From contig CM053162.1 of the NCBI GenBank assembly GCA_028571685.1, forward strand, positions 6,390,001 through 6,454,000: a stretch of 64,000 bases of DNA, given 5' to 3'. Positions 45,561-57,504 of the stretch are shown one piece after another (positions within the stretch are counted from its first letter, which is position 1; every line of letters begins with the position of its first letter). A program made the position numbers and the translations under genes. The notes beneath the pieces were generated by a model. That model searched no databases, had not been told where the DNA came from, and saw nothing but the letters and a program-made list of their open reading frames with translations. The DNA comes from Heterohyrax brucei. Taxonomy: Eukaryota; Chordata; Mammalia; Hyracoidea; Procaviidae.

Positions 45561-46179
45561 TATCTTTATTTTCTGGTGCCTCTGACTTTCCAGATACACC
45601 CAGCAGACTGAGGTGCCTCTGCATTTTGTTTCTTTTTCCAGTAAACTTGTTCCCACAGAGGAAACCAAGTTCATCTGCCCCATACTCATATTAGTTTACA
45701 TTTAGCATCGTTGAGTGTCAGTGATACTGAACAGACTTCAACTGTCATGCCCTGGGTTTGAAACACAGTGCTTCTTGGGGACATTGAATAAGCACTGCTT
45801 GATGCTCAAGGAAGTCGAAAAGACTGCAAGATGATTAGCTAGCCATAAGTTTGAGATAAAGGACAAGAACACTGAGAGACCAGAAAATGAAAATGAAAAC
45901 ATTGAGAGCACATGAATGGAATCCTCCTCAGAGGAATGCTTTGAGGAGCAAACGTGCAACGGTGAGTTGCAGCACTGAGCTGCAACACCGTGGGCATCCC
46001 CACTGTCCCTCCTTTGCTGCCTGACTAGCCACCTGCACCATGGTAGTTTCTGATTTTGCTGTCTTCAAAAACTCTGTTTCCTTCTTTCACAATACTAGAT
46101 GTCACACAAGGAAATGTGAAAGAAACATTATTTTACACAAAGAGGACGCAAGAATGGTGTGGATAAAAGAACAAATGCT
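45561..46179. other. Unassigned sequence
   Basis: Nothing recognised. Confidence 0.35.
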
Positions 46180-46310
46180 TTTCCCTGGATGGAAGAGGTC
46201 TTGATCTTGTACTAACTACTTGAGTGACTTGAGGGATGCCTCTTCAGTTTCCTTATTTAAGAAGTGAAAAGCTCAGATGCAATGACCTTGATGTGCTTTC
46301 TAGCTCTGAA
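46180..46310 (+). repeat. Possible MIR-like old SINE
   Basis: 'gagtgacttgagggatgcct' then 'cttcagtttccttatttaa' and 'ttctagctctgaagtcctg' resemble MIR-group SINEs. Tentative. Confidence 0.4.
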
Positions 46311-46816
46311 GTCCTGAAATCCTTTGTGAATACTTGTGAGACACATCATAGGATGAATGTCACAGATTTCCTCTCATCTCTCTGAAAGGCTTGAGGGGAA
46401 GATTGTCTCTATGTATTGAGTTAACTCAGCTAGGTTTATATTTAAACCTTAAGAAGATATCCAGTAATTGTGATTGTGAGGTGTTGCACCATTTTGTCCC
46501 TGACATAGAATACCAGTTTGAAGTTTCATGCAAGCAGAGTGGTCACAGCCTTTGCTGACCAGAGAACAGGAAACTTCTTCAGAACTCCAATGTGGGCAAA
46601 AACCTGAATGACAGGACAGGTAGGTTTCGAAACAACAGTGATATACTACATAACATCTGTCTGAACATACTCTGACCACACATACATCCTTGGTCCCATA
46701 CGGTTCCATGTGAGTTCAGAACCATCAGTCTGAGAATAGACACAATGGCTTCCTGCACACACACGTATCTCTTGTCTCTTGTATACCAAGCAATTGTACC
46801 ATTAGGTGTATAATGG

Positions 46817-46850
46817 TACAGTATATGTATACACACACACACATATATAA

Positions 46851-46902
<52 letters not shown>
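46817..46902. repeat. (TA)n/(CA)n microsatellite
   Basis: TATA/CACA mixture followed by about 23 CA units. Confidence 0.95.
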
Positions 46903-46904
<2 letters not shown>

Positions 46905-47457
46905 AGTCTCTAAACTATAAATGAGTTTCATTCCTAAATCTCTTTAGGTCAAATTTGTATTATAAGTTGGAATAGTTAGGTAAGTTATCTAACATCAGTT
47001 AGACAAATGTTTGGCTTAGTATATAGAATACCTTTCTATGCACAAAAACCTTGAAGAAATACTTTCAAATGCACTAAAACATCTTTATAATAATAATACA
47101 GCAAAGGTAATAATAATCTTTTCATGCACATTGCAAAGCAGCATCCCTTTGTTATTAAAAGTCATTCCCTATACTTTGAATTTTGACTATAATAGTCTTC
47201 ATAAGGGTTAGTTCATAACAACAAGTTGTATGTAAACTAGAATTCATAACCCTGGGATCTGTAACCTATAATACATATGGTGATCGCACAATGGCCAAAT
47301 CAGATAACATCCTATTTCATAGACTGTATGGTAGACATTAAATGACACACAGTGATAGATATTAAGATATGAAGACCTCTTTTAAAAATAATTATTACTG
47401 TTATTAGATGCTGTCAGATTGATTTTCTTTTATCTTTCATTGGATTGCTTTTCTTCT
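46903..47457. other. Unassigned AT-rich sequence
   Basis: Nothing recognised. Confidence 0.3.
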
Positions 47458-47575
47458 TTTCTCTTCCTCTTTGCTAGCATGTTGTAGTTCAAGAAGCATA
47501 TTTAGCATTTTAAACTACGCGGTCTTTCCTTTCATTTCCTGTCTTTAGAGTAGTTCTATGATTGACTGATCTCTC
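47458..47575 (+). repeat. Unassigned repeat, copy 2 of 2
   Basis: See 45428-45560. Same orientation and block order, about 2.03 kb away, and followed by an AfroSINE fragment. Confidence 0.5.
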
Positions 47576-47614
47576 TCTCCCAAATTCACTTCTCTTCTTT
47601 GTTTCCCTCCCAAC

Positions 47615-47722
47615 AGGATTTTCTTGGGAATAGATAGCCAAGGTTTTCTTCCGTGGAGCCACCAGGTGTGTTGAAACCACAAACCTTTTGGTTTGATTAA
47701 CTGTTGCACCACCAGGACTCCT
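47615..47722 (-). mobile_element. AfroSINE, long variant fragment, antisense
   Basis: 'cttccgtggagccaccagg' (body), 'ccttttggtttgattaactg' (head), 'tgcaccaccaggactcc' (end). The tail is missing or replaced. Confidence 0.65.
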
Positions 47723-49526
47723 CTCAAACAATTTTACCCCCATAAGAAATCTCAATACATAATAGGGAGGCTGACGGCTCAGTGTGAGCCTGTATTAATT
47801 CCAAGAAGAGCACTGTCTTTGACACATCAATAACCATGCGGAGCGAACACAGGTAAGTGACTAAATATCCTTCCACTGAAACTTAAATCCTCTGCACAGG
47901 AGACTGGACAAGAGGCTGCTTTGTTGAAGAACTTTTTGTGGACAAGGGTGCTGCTATTTTGGGAAGCGACTTTTTTTTTTACGGCAGAGGGAAAGGTCAT
48001 TTAAGAATTTCTTCAAGTTAGGACCAGATATGGCTTTGTGTTTCTTGTAGACTTGGTTCTAGTCGTGAACCATCGAGTGACCACAGAATGTACCAACCCT
48101 CCCCTACGCTGGCTGTTCTTGTCCTGGAAAGCCTTATGTTCCCCTCTACATTGTACCAAACAGAGAATGTCCCCTCCACTCTATCACAGCCAGAGAATGA
48201 TGGATCAGTTGAGAAATGTCTCCAAAATACTCATGTCCCCCTGCAATGTCCTTGTAATTACATTTCTTTACACTGATATTAATGTGAACTTCAGTCTTTA
48301 AGCCCACTGGGGCAGCAGCCAACGGGGAGTCAAGTGGACTAGGTGCCTCACTTGGGAGTGAAAAATGGTCTCTGGTTTGCTGAGAGGAAGAGTAAGAACT
48401 GCCAACTACTTTTGGGCATTCAAAAAGTGTGAACTCCTCCTAATGCAGAGTAAGAGAACACTAATGAGGACACAGTTGTGCCAGCCACTCCCGTGGTGGT
48501 CGTCTGCTGGGCCCCTTGCTCCCATAGGAGTGATCTGCCTCTAGGAGTCATCTGCCAGGCCCACTGCTCTTGTGTTGGTGATCTGCTCCAGCCCAGGAGT
48601 ACAGCAAGCAGCTGTGTGGCCTGTAACACCTTTGTTTGCATTCTAAGACACATTCATTAGTGAAATATCAGAAACCTCAGGGGCAGCATGTGCTTCTAAT
48701 TCATTTTCCAATTGTATAATGAGCCAAGAGTGAAATTTTTAGGGTGAATTTAATTGACCTTTACAGCAACATCAGGCAGATTGGCTTAAATGCTATTAAA
48801 GCAAGATCTAACCCGGTGAGACTTTCTGGAAGGTTATCGGAAAATCTATCAAGTTGTTTTTTCTTAATTTTCATCAAGAATGTAAAAGATAGATAGAGGA
48901 CGTAGAAGGGTGAACAGACAGAGAGACAGAAATAATCAGATTTAAGTCCAGACTGGGATGTGAAGAGTACAAGAATTAAATGCCAGAGAAGGAGGAGGAG
49001 CAATCCCAGCTCCTTACTACCTGGAGATTAAGTTTTAATTTAGAAGGGCTTTTCAAAAATGTACAACTAAGCTACAGGTCACATTAGTCTGGACTATCTC
49101 TAACACTTGAGAATAGGATACCACCACCTTCTCTTTAGTAATATTTTGATGTTGCCCCGAGTAGCTCTGCACAGGAAGCTCAAATGGCAGAGATGATGAC
49201 GGCTTCTTTGGGCAGCTGACATGCTTCATCTTTCTAACTCATAATTCCTCTTACCAAAAGGCATGCTCAGTGCTCAGTAACAAGGCACAGGAGTGAGACT
49301 GAGGATATCTATGATACTGAGATCATACGCTAAAGGAAGGAGTTAAGAGTCAATGGGCAGGATGCAATAGCCCACAGCAAATTAGCTCAGTCCTAGGTAG
49401 AATCATGCCTCCAGAGATGTGTCCCAGCACACTGGGAAAGGCTCAGTCATGGGCACCGGAATAAGTGCGTCTGACATTGCACTATCATTGTATCTGGCTC
49501 CCAGGGCTTTCTCAATAGGTACAGTT
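47723..49526. other. Unassigned sequence
   Basis: Positions 48485-48595 contain loosely repeated 'gatctgcc/ctctgc' units in GC-richer sequence. The two overlapping frames at 48038-48301 have no recognisable motif. Otherwise nothing is seen. Confidence 0.35.
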
Positions 49527-49534
49527 AAACAAAC

Positions 49535-49730
49535 AAACAAAAAATTTCCATTTTGTTAACTCTAAGTCTTAGTGACCCCCCATGTGTCAGAGTAAAACTG
49601 TGCCCCATAGAGTTTTCAGTGGCTCATTTTTCAGAACTGGATTCCCAGGCTCTTCTTCTCAAGCACCTGGGTAGACTCTAACTGCCAGACTTTTGGCTAT
49701 TGTATTAACTGTTTGTGCTACCTAGGAACC
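49535..49730 (-). mobile_element. AfroSINE, long variant, antisense
   Basis: 'gtcttagtgaccccccatgt' (tail), 'gtgccccatagagttttcag' (body), 'cttttggctattgtattaac' (head). Confidence 0.75.
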
Positions 49731-50643
49731 TATAAGGTGCGTAGTCAGAAAGATACTGAGAAAGAAATTGTTGCACGTGAAGGGTGTGGAAATTAGGGAG
49801 AAGATACAGCCCCATCAGCACCTCCATCAAAGAAAAGGTAGGTAAGTATTAGGAAGGAGGTTGAGGTGAACAGATGGATTTAGGAATAAGATCCAAGCTT
49901 AGTGGAGAACTGGCAGTGCAGGAGGAAAGCAGAGGCTGAGCCAGTGAACAGAGACAAGGATGCCCTCCATGACGTTCCTTCTGAATCAAGAGTAACAGGA
50001 TGATTTATATAGCTCACGGGGCTCCCAGTAAACCTCCTTCTCTGGGCAAGACTGGCTCAGAAATCAGGTAGGGCTGAGTCAACTGGTAAGAAAAAGTACT
50101 GTGAGCTAGGCAGAAACGGGTCACAAAGCAGGCTGGAGACTGTTGTCTTTAGGGAGGCTGCCAGCATGCAAGGTGGGCTTTGGGCTAGCATCTGGGAACT
50201 TGGATTTTGGGAGTATTTCCACTGACCCAAGAACTGACGAGAATGGTTCACTGTATTTTATGTGCAAACAATGTAATTTATGCTGAATACTTTCTTTCCC
50301 TTTGGGAATTTGGGATTTGAGTATGCACTAGGCAGAGAGTGCCTACAGGACCGGCCTGCAGCAAAAAACTCAGGAAACGAGTCTCTAACGAACTTCTTTG
50401 GGCAGAAACATCATACCTGTTACTGTATTTTCAACTCTGGGGAAAGAGTATGCTCTTGTGACCCCCTCACAGGAGGGAGAGAGCATAAAGGATGGCTCTA
50501 CACTGGCCTGAGTCTTTTTCTGTGTGACTTGGTTGTTATTCCTACTTACTACAGTGCTGTAATACATCTTAGCCACATATACAATTATATGATGAGCCTT
50601 ATGGGTCCTTTTATTGAATTCCCCAAATCTTAGTAGTCTCAAC
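49731..50643. other. Unassigned sequence
   Basis: A plus frame of 117 codons (50280-50633) has no recognisable domain. No repeat recognised. Confidence 0.35.
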
Positions 50644-50812
50644 GCCAAAGAAAGTCAAAGTCACTGTCGTCAAGTCAATTCCAACTCACTGCCATGCTGT
50701 AGGTCAGAGCAGAACTGCCCCACAGAGTTTCCAAGGAAGGCGCGGCCAATCTGAATTGCTGACCTTTTGATTAGCAGGTGTAGTAGTTAGCCGTGATGCC
50801 ACCAGGGTTTCC
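50644..50812 (-). mobile_element. AfroSINE, antisense
   Basis: 'cgtcaagtcaattccaactc' (tail), 'gccccacagagtttccaagg' (body), 'gatgccaccagggtttcc' (head end). Confidence 0.85.
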
Positions 50813-51419
50813 TTAGTAGCCTCAGAGACCCACAACACACCATTTTCAACGAAAGCAGGTATTTCCTTGGCATTTAGTACAGTCACAATGTTGTGCAGCC
50901 ACCATTTCTGTCCAGCCAAAACTTATCCATCCTCCCAAAATGAAACTCCGTATCGCTCAAGCAGTCACTGCCTAGACTCCCTCCTCCGGGTCCCGGCACC
51001 AGTTGGTTCTTGTCCCACCCTTAATTTTGAATCTCGGCTTCTTCCAGTTTTCCTCTGATATTAACAGAGGTTATAGATATGAGATGAACTCAATATAGAC
51101 ACATCTTTCTCTGGCAGTGACTAGCCTTTCTCTGAGCTTGGAGGATTAGGGTTATACGTACATAAGAAATGCATGCTTACTCCAGCCCAGAAATCTACAC
51201 AGGAGGGGAGAATGGGGAAAGTGTGAGAAAAGAAGATGAAGGAAAAGTAAACAAAACGAAAATCACTTTCTCTTCCTAAGCAGACAAACTTCACTAGTCT
51301 CACAAAGAAAGAAAAAGGGGGAGAATAGGAGTCTTCTAAAATGTAAATGCAAAATGTTTTACAGTCTAATTTTGCTTTCATGCCCAACATCAGCAACCTT
51401 TTCAATACTGTTTTTGGGC
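50813..51419. other. Unassigned sequence
   Basis: Nothing recognised. Confidence 0.3.
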
Positions 51420-51645
51420 ATTACAGTGTACCATACATTCTACAATGCCCCTTACATACACTAATTCCATATGATATTCACAGTAAGATATGGTAGGTAA
51501 TATTATTACAGCTATTTGTTTAGATGAGGAGTGTGAGTAACAGAAAGGTTCAGTAGCATACGTAAGTCACAGAACTAGTAAATGATGGAACTAAGATTCC
51601 AACTAGTGTATTCTTGAGACTACCCTACACTGCTGTGTACCCATC
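51420..51645 (-). mobile_element. MIR SINE, antisense
   Basis: 'cccttacatacactaattcc', 'gctatttgtttagatgagga', 'cacagaactagtaaatgatg', 'gaactaagattcc', in MIR antisense order. Confidence 0.8.
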
Positions 51646-52060
51646 ACCACAGGGGATAGGGTTGAGGCTTGGAGAGGCCAACAAGGGGAGATTTAGACAG
51701 CGACTCCTTCTTACTCAATATTTTTAGACTTACAAACTATGGTGTGGGATGGGAGATAAAAACAAAAAGAAAGAAATGACCCTTAAGGGGACTGTTAGAA
51801 AGGGATAGTCTTACCTCCAGTGTTCCTAGATTTACCTGGGTTCTCAACTGCATTTATCTAGGAGAGTTATTCAAGACACAAACAGATCTTTCTACTGGTT
51901 TCAGGTCTTCGGTTTTTTAGAAATGCATTTTAAAAAATAAGAGGTTTCTTGAAACTGTTACTTTAGAATGTTTTATCTTTTCTGCTACTCAAGATTATGA
52001 AGTAATAGAGAACCCTTAAAGACAACACATATCCTTAGTAAATTGTGAATTCTGTCTGTG
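51646..52060. other. Unassigned sequence
   Basis: Nothing recognised. Confidence 0.3.
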
Positions 52061-52210
52061 AGCCCTGAAGGCATAGTGGTTAAGTACTAGACAAGAAAGA
52101 CGCAGTTGTTTTCTCTCATATATACTACAACCTCACAAACCCTACTGAGAGAGTTCTGCTCCATTCTATAGGGTCACGGTGAGTAGGAATTGACTCGATG
52201 GCAATAGGAG
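52061..52210 (+). mobile_element. AfroSINE, diverged body
   Basis: 'gccctgaaggcatagtggtt' (head), 'attctatagggtcacggtga' and 'gaattgactcgatggcaat' (tail). The middle (52095-52140) diverges from the standard body. Confidence 0.75.
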
Positions 52211-52879
52211 TGAACAAGCCTTGCTGTATCATGTGGTGCCAGGTAGGCGTCCAACACATCTGTCTGCTGGATGATAGATGCAAAGGAGAATGCTGAAGGG
52301 GAAAGTACATTCTGAAGAACTGAAATCATTTTGTAGAAGCTGAAGTGTAGTAAACCTGTGAATGGGTGACATTGCCATCTCTGTCTTCCCTAATTTTGTA
52401 TGGTGAGAATGACTTAGGTTATAGGAATGAATGTGCGTTCTCCCATCCCATACACTTTGGGTTTTTACAGCACCTGGAGCACAGCCATATACAGAGCAGG
52501 GAGGGTGGTAGGACACAGCGAACAGAGAAATGAAGGGGTCTGAACTCTGGCCAGTTTCTTCTGATCTGGGCATTTGCAGAGAAGAGGTTAAGTTCCACTA
52601 CATACTGCTCCTCTTGCACTTTTTCAGTCCCTGTTCCAGAAAGGAGGATTCAAAAATACAGGTTTCCAGATGCTATGTGGGACGTCCTGCAGAATCTGGT
52701 TAAACAATGCCAGTAAACTGACATTTCAGTTTAGGTGAGAAAAAAACACCCAGATCTGTGATGGCCTCACTCAACAGGACATGTCTCACTTGATTCAGTT
52801 TTCTATTTTACATGAGATTAATCCACCAGTGTACAGTAGCTTTCTTGGTCCCACAGACTGTGACTGTTTATGCATTTTT
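52211..52879. other. Unassigned sequence
   Basis: The minus frame of 114 codons at 52229-52573 lacks recognisable motifs. Confidence 0.35.
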
Positions 52880-53600
52880 AAAGATTTACTCAACAAATAC
52901 TGAGCTGCTTATATAGGTCAGGTTCTTTTGTACGTATTAGAGATACACGACCAATACAGAGTTCCTATCCTCTTTGTAGCTGTAGTTAACCAACGAGAGA
53001 AACAGACAAGTAATTAAATAATTGCATAACAGTGTGGCTAGAGATGTCTCTGAGAAAGAGATAGAGACAGAGACAGAGATCTACTTATTCTGAAAGGTTT
53101 AGTGAAACTTTCCCAGAGAAACTAACAGAAGCATAATAGAAAGAGAAAAGTGGAAAACTGTGCTAAGCAGAAAACTGTGTGGGAAAGGTGGTGGTTAGCA
53201 TTCCAGGCAAATGTAATAACAGCTACAAAAATCACAAAACAGCTTACATATTCCAGACTCTCTGAGGTGTTCACTTTGAGGAAGGTGAAGGACAGGAAAG
53301 CAGGGAAGAGATAGAGCTGGGAAAAAGGAGAGAGAAAATAGGAGAGTTGTCAGGAGCAGACAACAGAAAGTAGGTCCTTCATGTTACAGGAAGGAACTGG
53401 GGCGCTTTCCTGCAGATGATGGAATGTCACAGGAATAACTTGATCACATTTATAGTTTTGAAGGTCATCTTTCAGGAGCGTGTGAAATGACTGGAGTGGG
53501 TGAGCCAGGAGATAAGAAGACCAGTTACGAGACAATAACACAGGCTAGACAAGAGATAAAAGGACAGGATTAAGGTTTTAGCAATGGGAATGGAAAAAAT
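52880..53600 (+). repeat. Old mammalian interspersed repeat, family not assigned
   Basis: The longest of three similar copies. In order: 'actcaacaaatactgagctg', 'ttagagatacacgaccaat', 'tagcattccaggcaaatg', 'ggaataacttgatcacattt', 'agaagaccagttacgagac' and 'gctagacaagagat'. The block order is that of a common ancient mammalian repeat that I cannot name with certainty. Confidence 0.5.
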
Positions 53601-54230
53601 AATACACATTTAAGATGTCATTTAACGACGGTGAGGAAAAGAGAAAAATCCTGACTGTTTTTCAAATTTCTTAGTTTTTACTTTCTGCTTGTGCTATGGG
53701 AGTTGTAAAGAAAAAAATGAAGTTCCTGTCCATGGGGAAAAACATAAGAACATGCAACAGCAGCTAACAGCAGAGAGCAATGAATTTTCACTGGTAAATG
53801 AGAGCAGCAAAGTATATGGTAGGGAGAATGGCACTGCCAGGTGGAAACATCAGAGGCAGCTGGATATGGACCTGGAAGGAGAGGCAGTATGAAGCTGAGT
53901 CAACAGGAGGGGTTGGTTGATGAAGGCCTAAGGTATGGGGGAAGAAAGACACGGCAGGGAGAAGCAAGTGGTATTTGTGGCAGAGAATTAAGACTATCTC
54001 TGCAGTTCAGTAGAGGTTGTGCAGATGGAAATTACATAAGAAAGGTAAAGACGGAAAAATAGATGTAGAGATTCAAATGATGAATGAAGCAGTTTGAACT
54101 TACAGGACTAGTGTTTCCCGAAGTCTGTTCTGAGGAAGTTCTGTGCCCCAAGAGGCATTTATAACTGCTTTCTGAAATGAGAGGATTTAGACTAAACTAA
54201 GTGTAAAAAGTGATGCATTAAGCCAAGTTA
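53601..54230. other. Unassigned sequence
   Basis: Purine-rich. Short frames without motifs. Confidence 0.3.
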
Positions 54231-54310
54231 TACTGGTTTCATTAGTAATGAGCTTCTCAGATTCTTTGATTACTGGTTTCATTAGTAATGAGCTTCTCAG
54301 ATTCTTTGAT
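54231..54310. repeat. Perfect 40-bp tandem duplication
   Basis: The 40-bp unit beginning 'tactggtttcattagtaatg' and ending 'agcttctcagattctttgat' is present twice in direct succession with no difference, so the duplication is recent. Confidence 0.95.
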
Positions 54311-54895
54311 ATTACACACAAAGAAAAAGAATTAAAAGATAAATGGCCTTACTGACAGATGAATGTATAAAGAAATTGTAGCACATGCATGTTATGGAAT
54401 ACTATGCAACTACAAAGAATAACGAGGAGTCTGTGAAACATCTTACAACAGAGATGAATCTTGAGGAATTTATGCTGAGTGAAGTAAGTCAATCACGAAG
54501 GAGAAATGCTATAGGGCCCCACGAGTATAAAAAGTCAAGAGTGGATACACACCTAGAAAACCACGTTCTCTGATATTACCAGAGATGGGAGAGGTGAGTG
54601 GAAAGGTGGGGGAATCATCTTCTAGGTGGTAGACACTTGTTATTTTTAGTAATAGAAAGACAATACCAAACATGCGTGCAGTCTGTACAACTTGACCAAA
54701 GTAAGTGAAGACACTAAGAAGTCCACAAGACAAATGGACAACTTCAATGAACACAATTTTGCAGCAACAGTAATAATCACCAAAAAGTATGCATGTGGTT
54801 ACACATGTAGATAAGTGTGCTTATAAATATATAGGAAAGCATATATAAACTTGTGCCCATGCATGTATAGATACATTTTTAACAAAAAACAAAGA

Positions 54896-55053
54896 AAACA
54901 AACCACTGTCATGAGTCTATTTCAACTCACTGTGACCCTATAAAACAGAGTATAATGGCTCCATAGGGTTTCCAAGGACCACCTGGTGGATTTGAACTGC
55001 CAATCTTTTGGTTAGCAGCTATAGCACTTAGCCACTGTGTCACCAGATTTTCT
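54896..55053 (-). mobile_element. AfroSINE, antisense, within L1 3' UTR
   Basis: 'gtctatttcaactcactgtg' (tail), 'ggctccatagggtttccaag' (body), 'ttttggttagcagctatagc' (head). First of a doublet. Confidence 0.85.
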
Positions 55054-55065
55054 ATGATATCTTTA

Positions 55066-55231
55066 AAACCAAACCAAACCCATTATCATTGAGCTGATTT
55101 GAACTTGTAGTGACCCTATAGGACAGAGTAGAACTCCTCCATAGAGTTTCCAAGGAGTACCTGGCAGATTTGAACTGTCCACTTTTTAGTCAGCAGTTGT
55201 AGCACTTTACCACTATGCCTCCAGGGTTTAC
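55066..55231 (-). mobile_element. AfroSINE, antisense, within L1 3' UTR
   Basis: 'gaccctataggacagagtag' and 'cctccatagagtttccaagg' (body), 'tatgcctccagggtt' (head end). Same orientation as the previous copy and about 12 bp away. Confidence 0.85.
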
Positions 55232-56125
55232 GTATCTTTAGGCATATGTATATACACATTTGGGTGTGTTGTTTAGCTGTCTGTCTGTCTACCTATCTCT
55301 ATGGCATACAAGGGGCCCAGTTTTACAGACTTCCTCAATATATCCAAATACCTCACAGGATTGCTTTACTGGATTAAAAGGCTTAGGACCATAGCTTCAT
55401 GGGATAACTTAGTTAACATAAGATAGTTCATAGGGTTAATGCTCTAAACTGTCATTTCGTGAGTAGTGTTTGGAGTTTTGAAAGCTTGTGAGAGGCCACC
55501 TAAGATACAATTGTGGATCTGTACTTGTATGGAACAAAAGAGAATGAAGGGAGTCAAAGACTTAAAAAAGAAACTAGTCCATAGGACTAGTAACCCACAT
55601 GAAACATAGACCCTTCTAGCTTGAAACCAGAGCTAGATGGTGCCCAGCTACCACTACCAACTATTCTGACCAGAAACATAATGGAAGACTGTGAATAGAA
55701 TGAGGAAAAAGAAAAAAAAGCCATCCACCATCCTTGTTGGATGAGTAGAGTCTAGAGGAACCCCCCCATAGAATATTTCCCTATGACACTGTTTTAGCTT
55801 GAGATGGAGGACACTCCTGAAGGTCATCTGGTGGTCATTTTTCAGCTCAACAATAAACTGTTTTAGAATACTCAATAAACTATTTCAGAATACTCTTGTG
55901 TAATGTGCTCCCTTAAGCAATCCGATACATGAAATCAAATGGTCAACATGTAATGAAAAGCAAAGGTAGGGATGGGAAGCTGGTTTAATGAAAACAAAAT
56001 GAACAGAATGCAAATAACGAGAATGCTGACATGTTGTGAAAACTGTATCCAATGTCAGAACAATTTCCATAAAAATTGTTAAATGGGAACCTAACTTGTT
56101 TCACTGAAGACACAATAAAATACTA

Positions 56126-56255
56126 AAAAAGAGAAAGAAAGAAAAGGAAGGAAGGAAGAAGGAAAGAGAGAGAAAGAAAAGAAAAAGAGAGAAGAAAGAG
56201 TAAGAGAGGAAGAAAGAAAGAAAGGAAGGAAGAAAGAGAAAGAAAGAAAAAGATA
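56126..56255 (+). repeat. Polypurine (GAAA/GGAA)n tract
   Basis: About 130 bp nearly free of pyrimidines on the plus strand, directly at the L1 3' end, so it most likely grew from the poly-A tail. The minus-strand frame rich in F, S and L (56101-56349) is an artefact of this composition. Confidence 0.95.
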
Positions 56256-57336
56256 AAAGGCTACAGATGAAAAAGAAAAAGAACGAGATTAGAAACTCAG
56301 ATGCCAACTCAAGCCTAGGTGTGTCACTTTCGTGCATAATCTTTAACATCCCTCTAGACCTTAACTTCCTTGTCTGTGTAATGGGATAATGTATAATGGG
56401 CTAGGTTTACAATTTAGGCTTAAACTTGAGATTCCCTCAGGACAGTAGAGTCTTTAAAGATCGTTGTGGGTATTTTCAATGTTTCAAATATATATATATG
56501 AAAGACTACACTTATGCAAAGAAACAGTAGAATTTAAATAAAATGTTTGCCTTTGGCTAGAATTACTCATCCCAATGTTGTAGTCCCTGTTGTTTACTGT
56601 ACTAGACCCCATGGTTTATGAGAACAAGGAATTCCTTTTTTTCTTCATCATTTAATTCACGGCATCTAGAACAGCGCGAGAAACACAGGAACCCAATAAA
56701 TACTTGCTCAGGTTATAAATGAATGCAAATCAGTATCTTTGACTGGCAGATACATATGTCTTATTTAAAAGAAGAAAATGAACTTTTGCTGAATACAAAT
56801 TTGTGAAGAAATTCTTGAAAATAATACTATAGGAATAAAAAAATGAACGTTTGTGGAAAAAAAATTGAAGAGTGTTAGAAATGATGAACTCAAATGTATC
56901 TCTCTTAATTTTATGATTATATGACACGTAATTTTTTGAGGCCTAAGAAGTCATTGCATTTAACGATCCCAAGAACACTGCTTACACTTTCAGAGGAGAT
57001 TTCACAGCAGCAGTGAAAGGAGGAGAAAATCGTAATGGCAGGCTGCTAAGGAGTGAAGGAATGGCAAGGTAGCTGAGGCCACTGATGCAGACTCCTTATT
57101 TTATCCACTGCTTCAAAGACCTGGTGCACCCAATGCAGGGCTGTGCTCTAGAGGGGATCAATCAGTGCTCTCAACTGCCCAGTGAGCTCCACAGATCTTT
57201 GTTTCATTCATTCAACACGTACCGGGCACCCACAGTCTGTCAGCCATGTAAAACTGATAGGCAAGTTTAAATAGACTTCAGCTCAGCGTACTTTCTTGAG
57301 TATTTATTATTTGTGTGCCAGGCACTAAGCTAGCAA
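56256..57336. other. Unassigned AT-rich sequence
   Basis: No repeat or coding segment recognised. Confidence 0.35.
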
Positions 57337-57504
57337 CTAAACCAAAAAGCTGAACTCACTGTCATCAAGTTGATCCCCACTCATAGCAACCCTGTAGGAC
57401 AGAGTATAACTAACCCATAGAACTTCCAAGGAGCATCTGGTGGATTTGGACTGCCGACCTTTTGTTTAGCAGCTGTAGCACTAAACCATTATGCCTCCAA
57501 GGGT
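57337..57504 (-). mobile_element. AfroSINE, antisense
   Basis: 'atcaagttgatccccactca' (tail), 'aacccatagaacttccaagg' (body), 'tttgtttagcagctgtagca' (head). Confidence 0.85.

Larger units (their letters stand above)
54340..56125 (+). mobile_element. L1 3' end, 5'-truncated, with two AfroSINEs
   Basis: Starts with end-of-ORF2/3' UTR blocks ('gttatggaatactatgcaac', 'ttatgctgagtgaagtaagt'). It then carries a long 3' UTR ('gaccatagcttcatgggata', 'accagagctagatggtgcc', 'ctgacatgttgtgaaaactg') and ends in an A-rich tail that grades into the polypurine tract at 56126. A 22-bp near-perfect tandem unit sits at 55851-55894. No coding capacity remains. Confidence 0.8.

Noticed and set aside
46579-46931. 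Minus-strand frames beginning with MCVCVCVC-type repeats
   Set aside because: Translation of a CA microsatellite.
48038-48301. Two overlapping frames as a conserved exon
   Set aside because: Two frames are open in the same place and neither has recognisable motifs.
50280-50633. 117-codon frame as a host gene
   Set aside because: No recognisable domain, splice context or codon signal; length is within chance expectation for 64 kb in six frames.
56101-56349. Minus-strand hydrophobic frame
   Set aside because: Translation of the polypurine tract; resembles a membrane protein only through composition.
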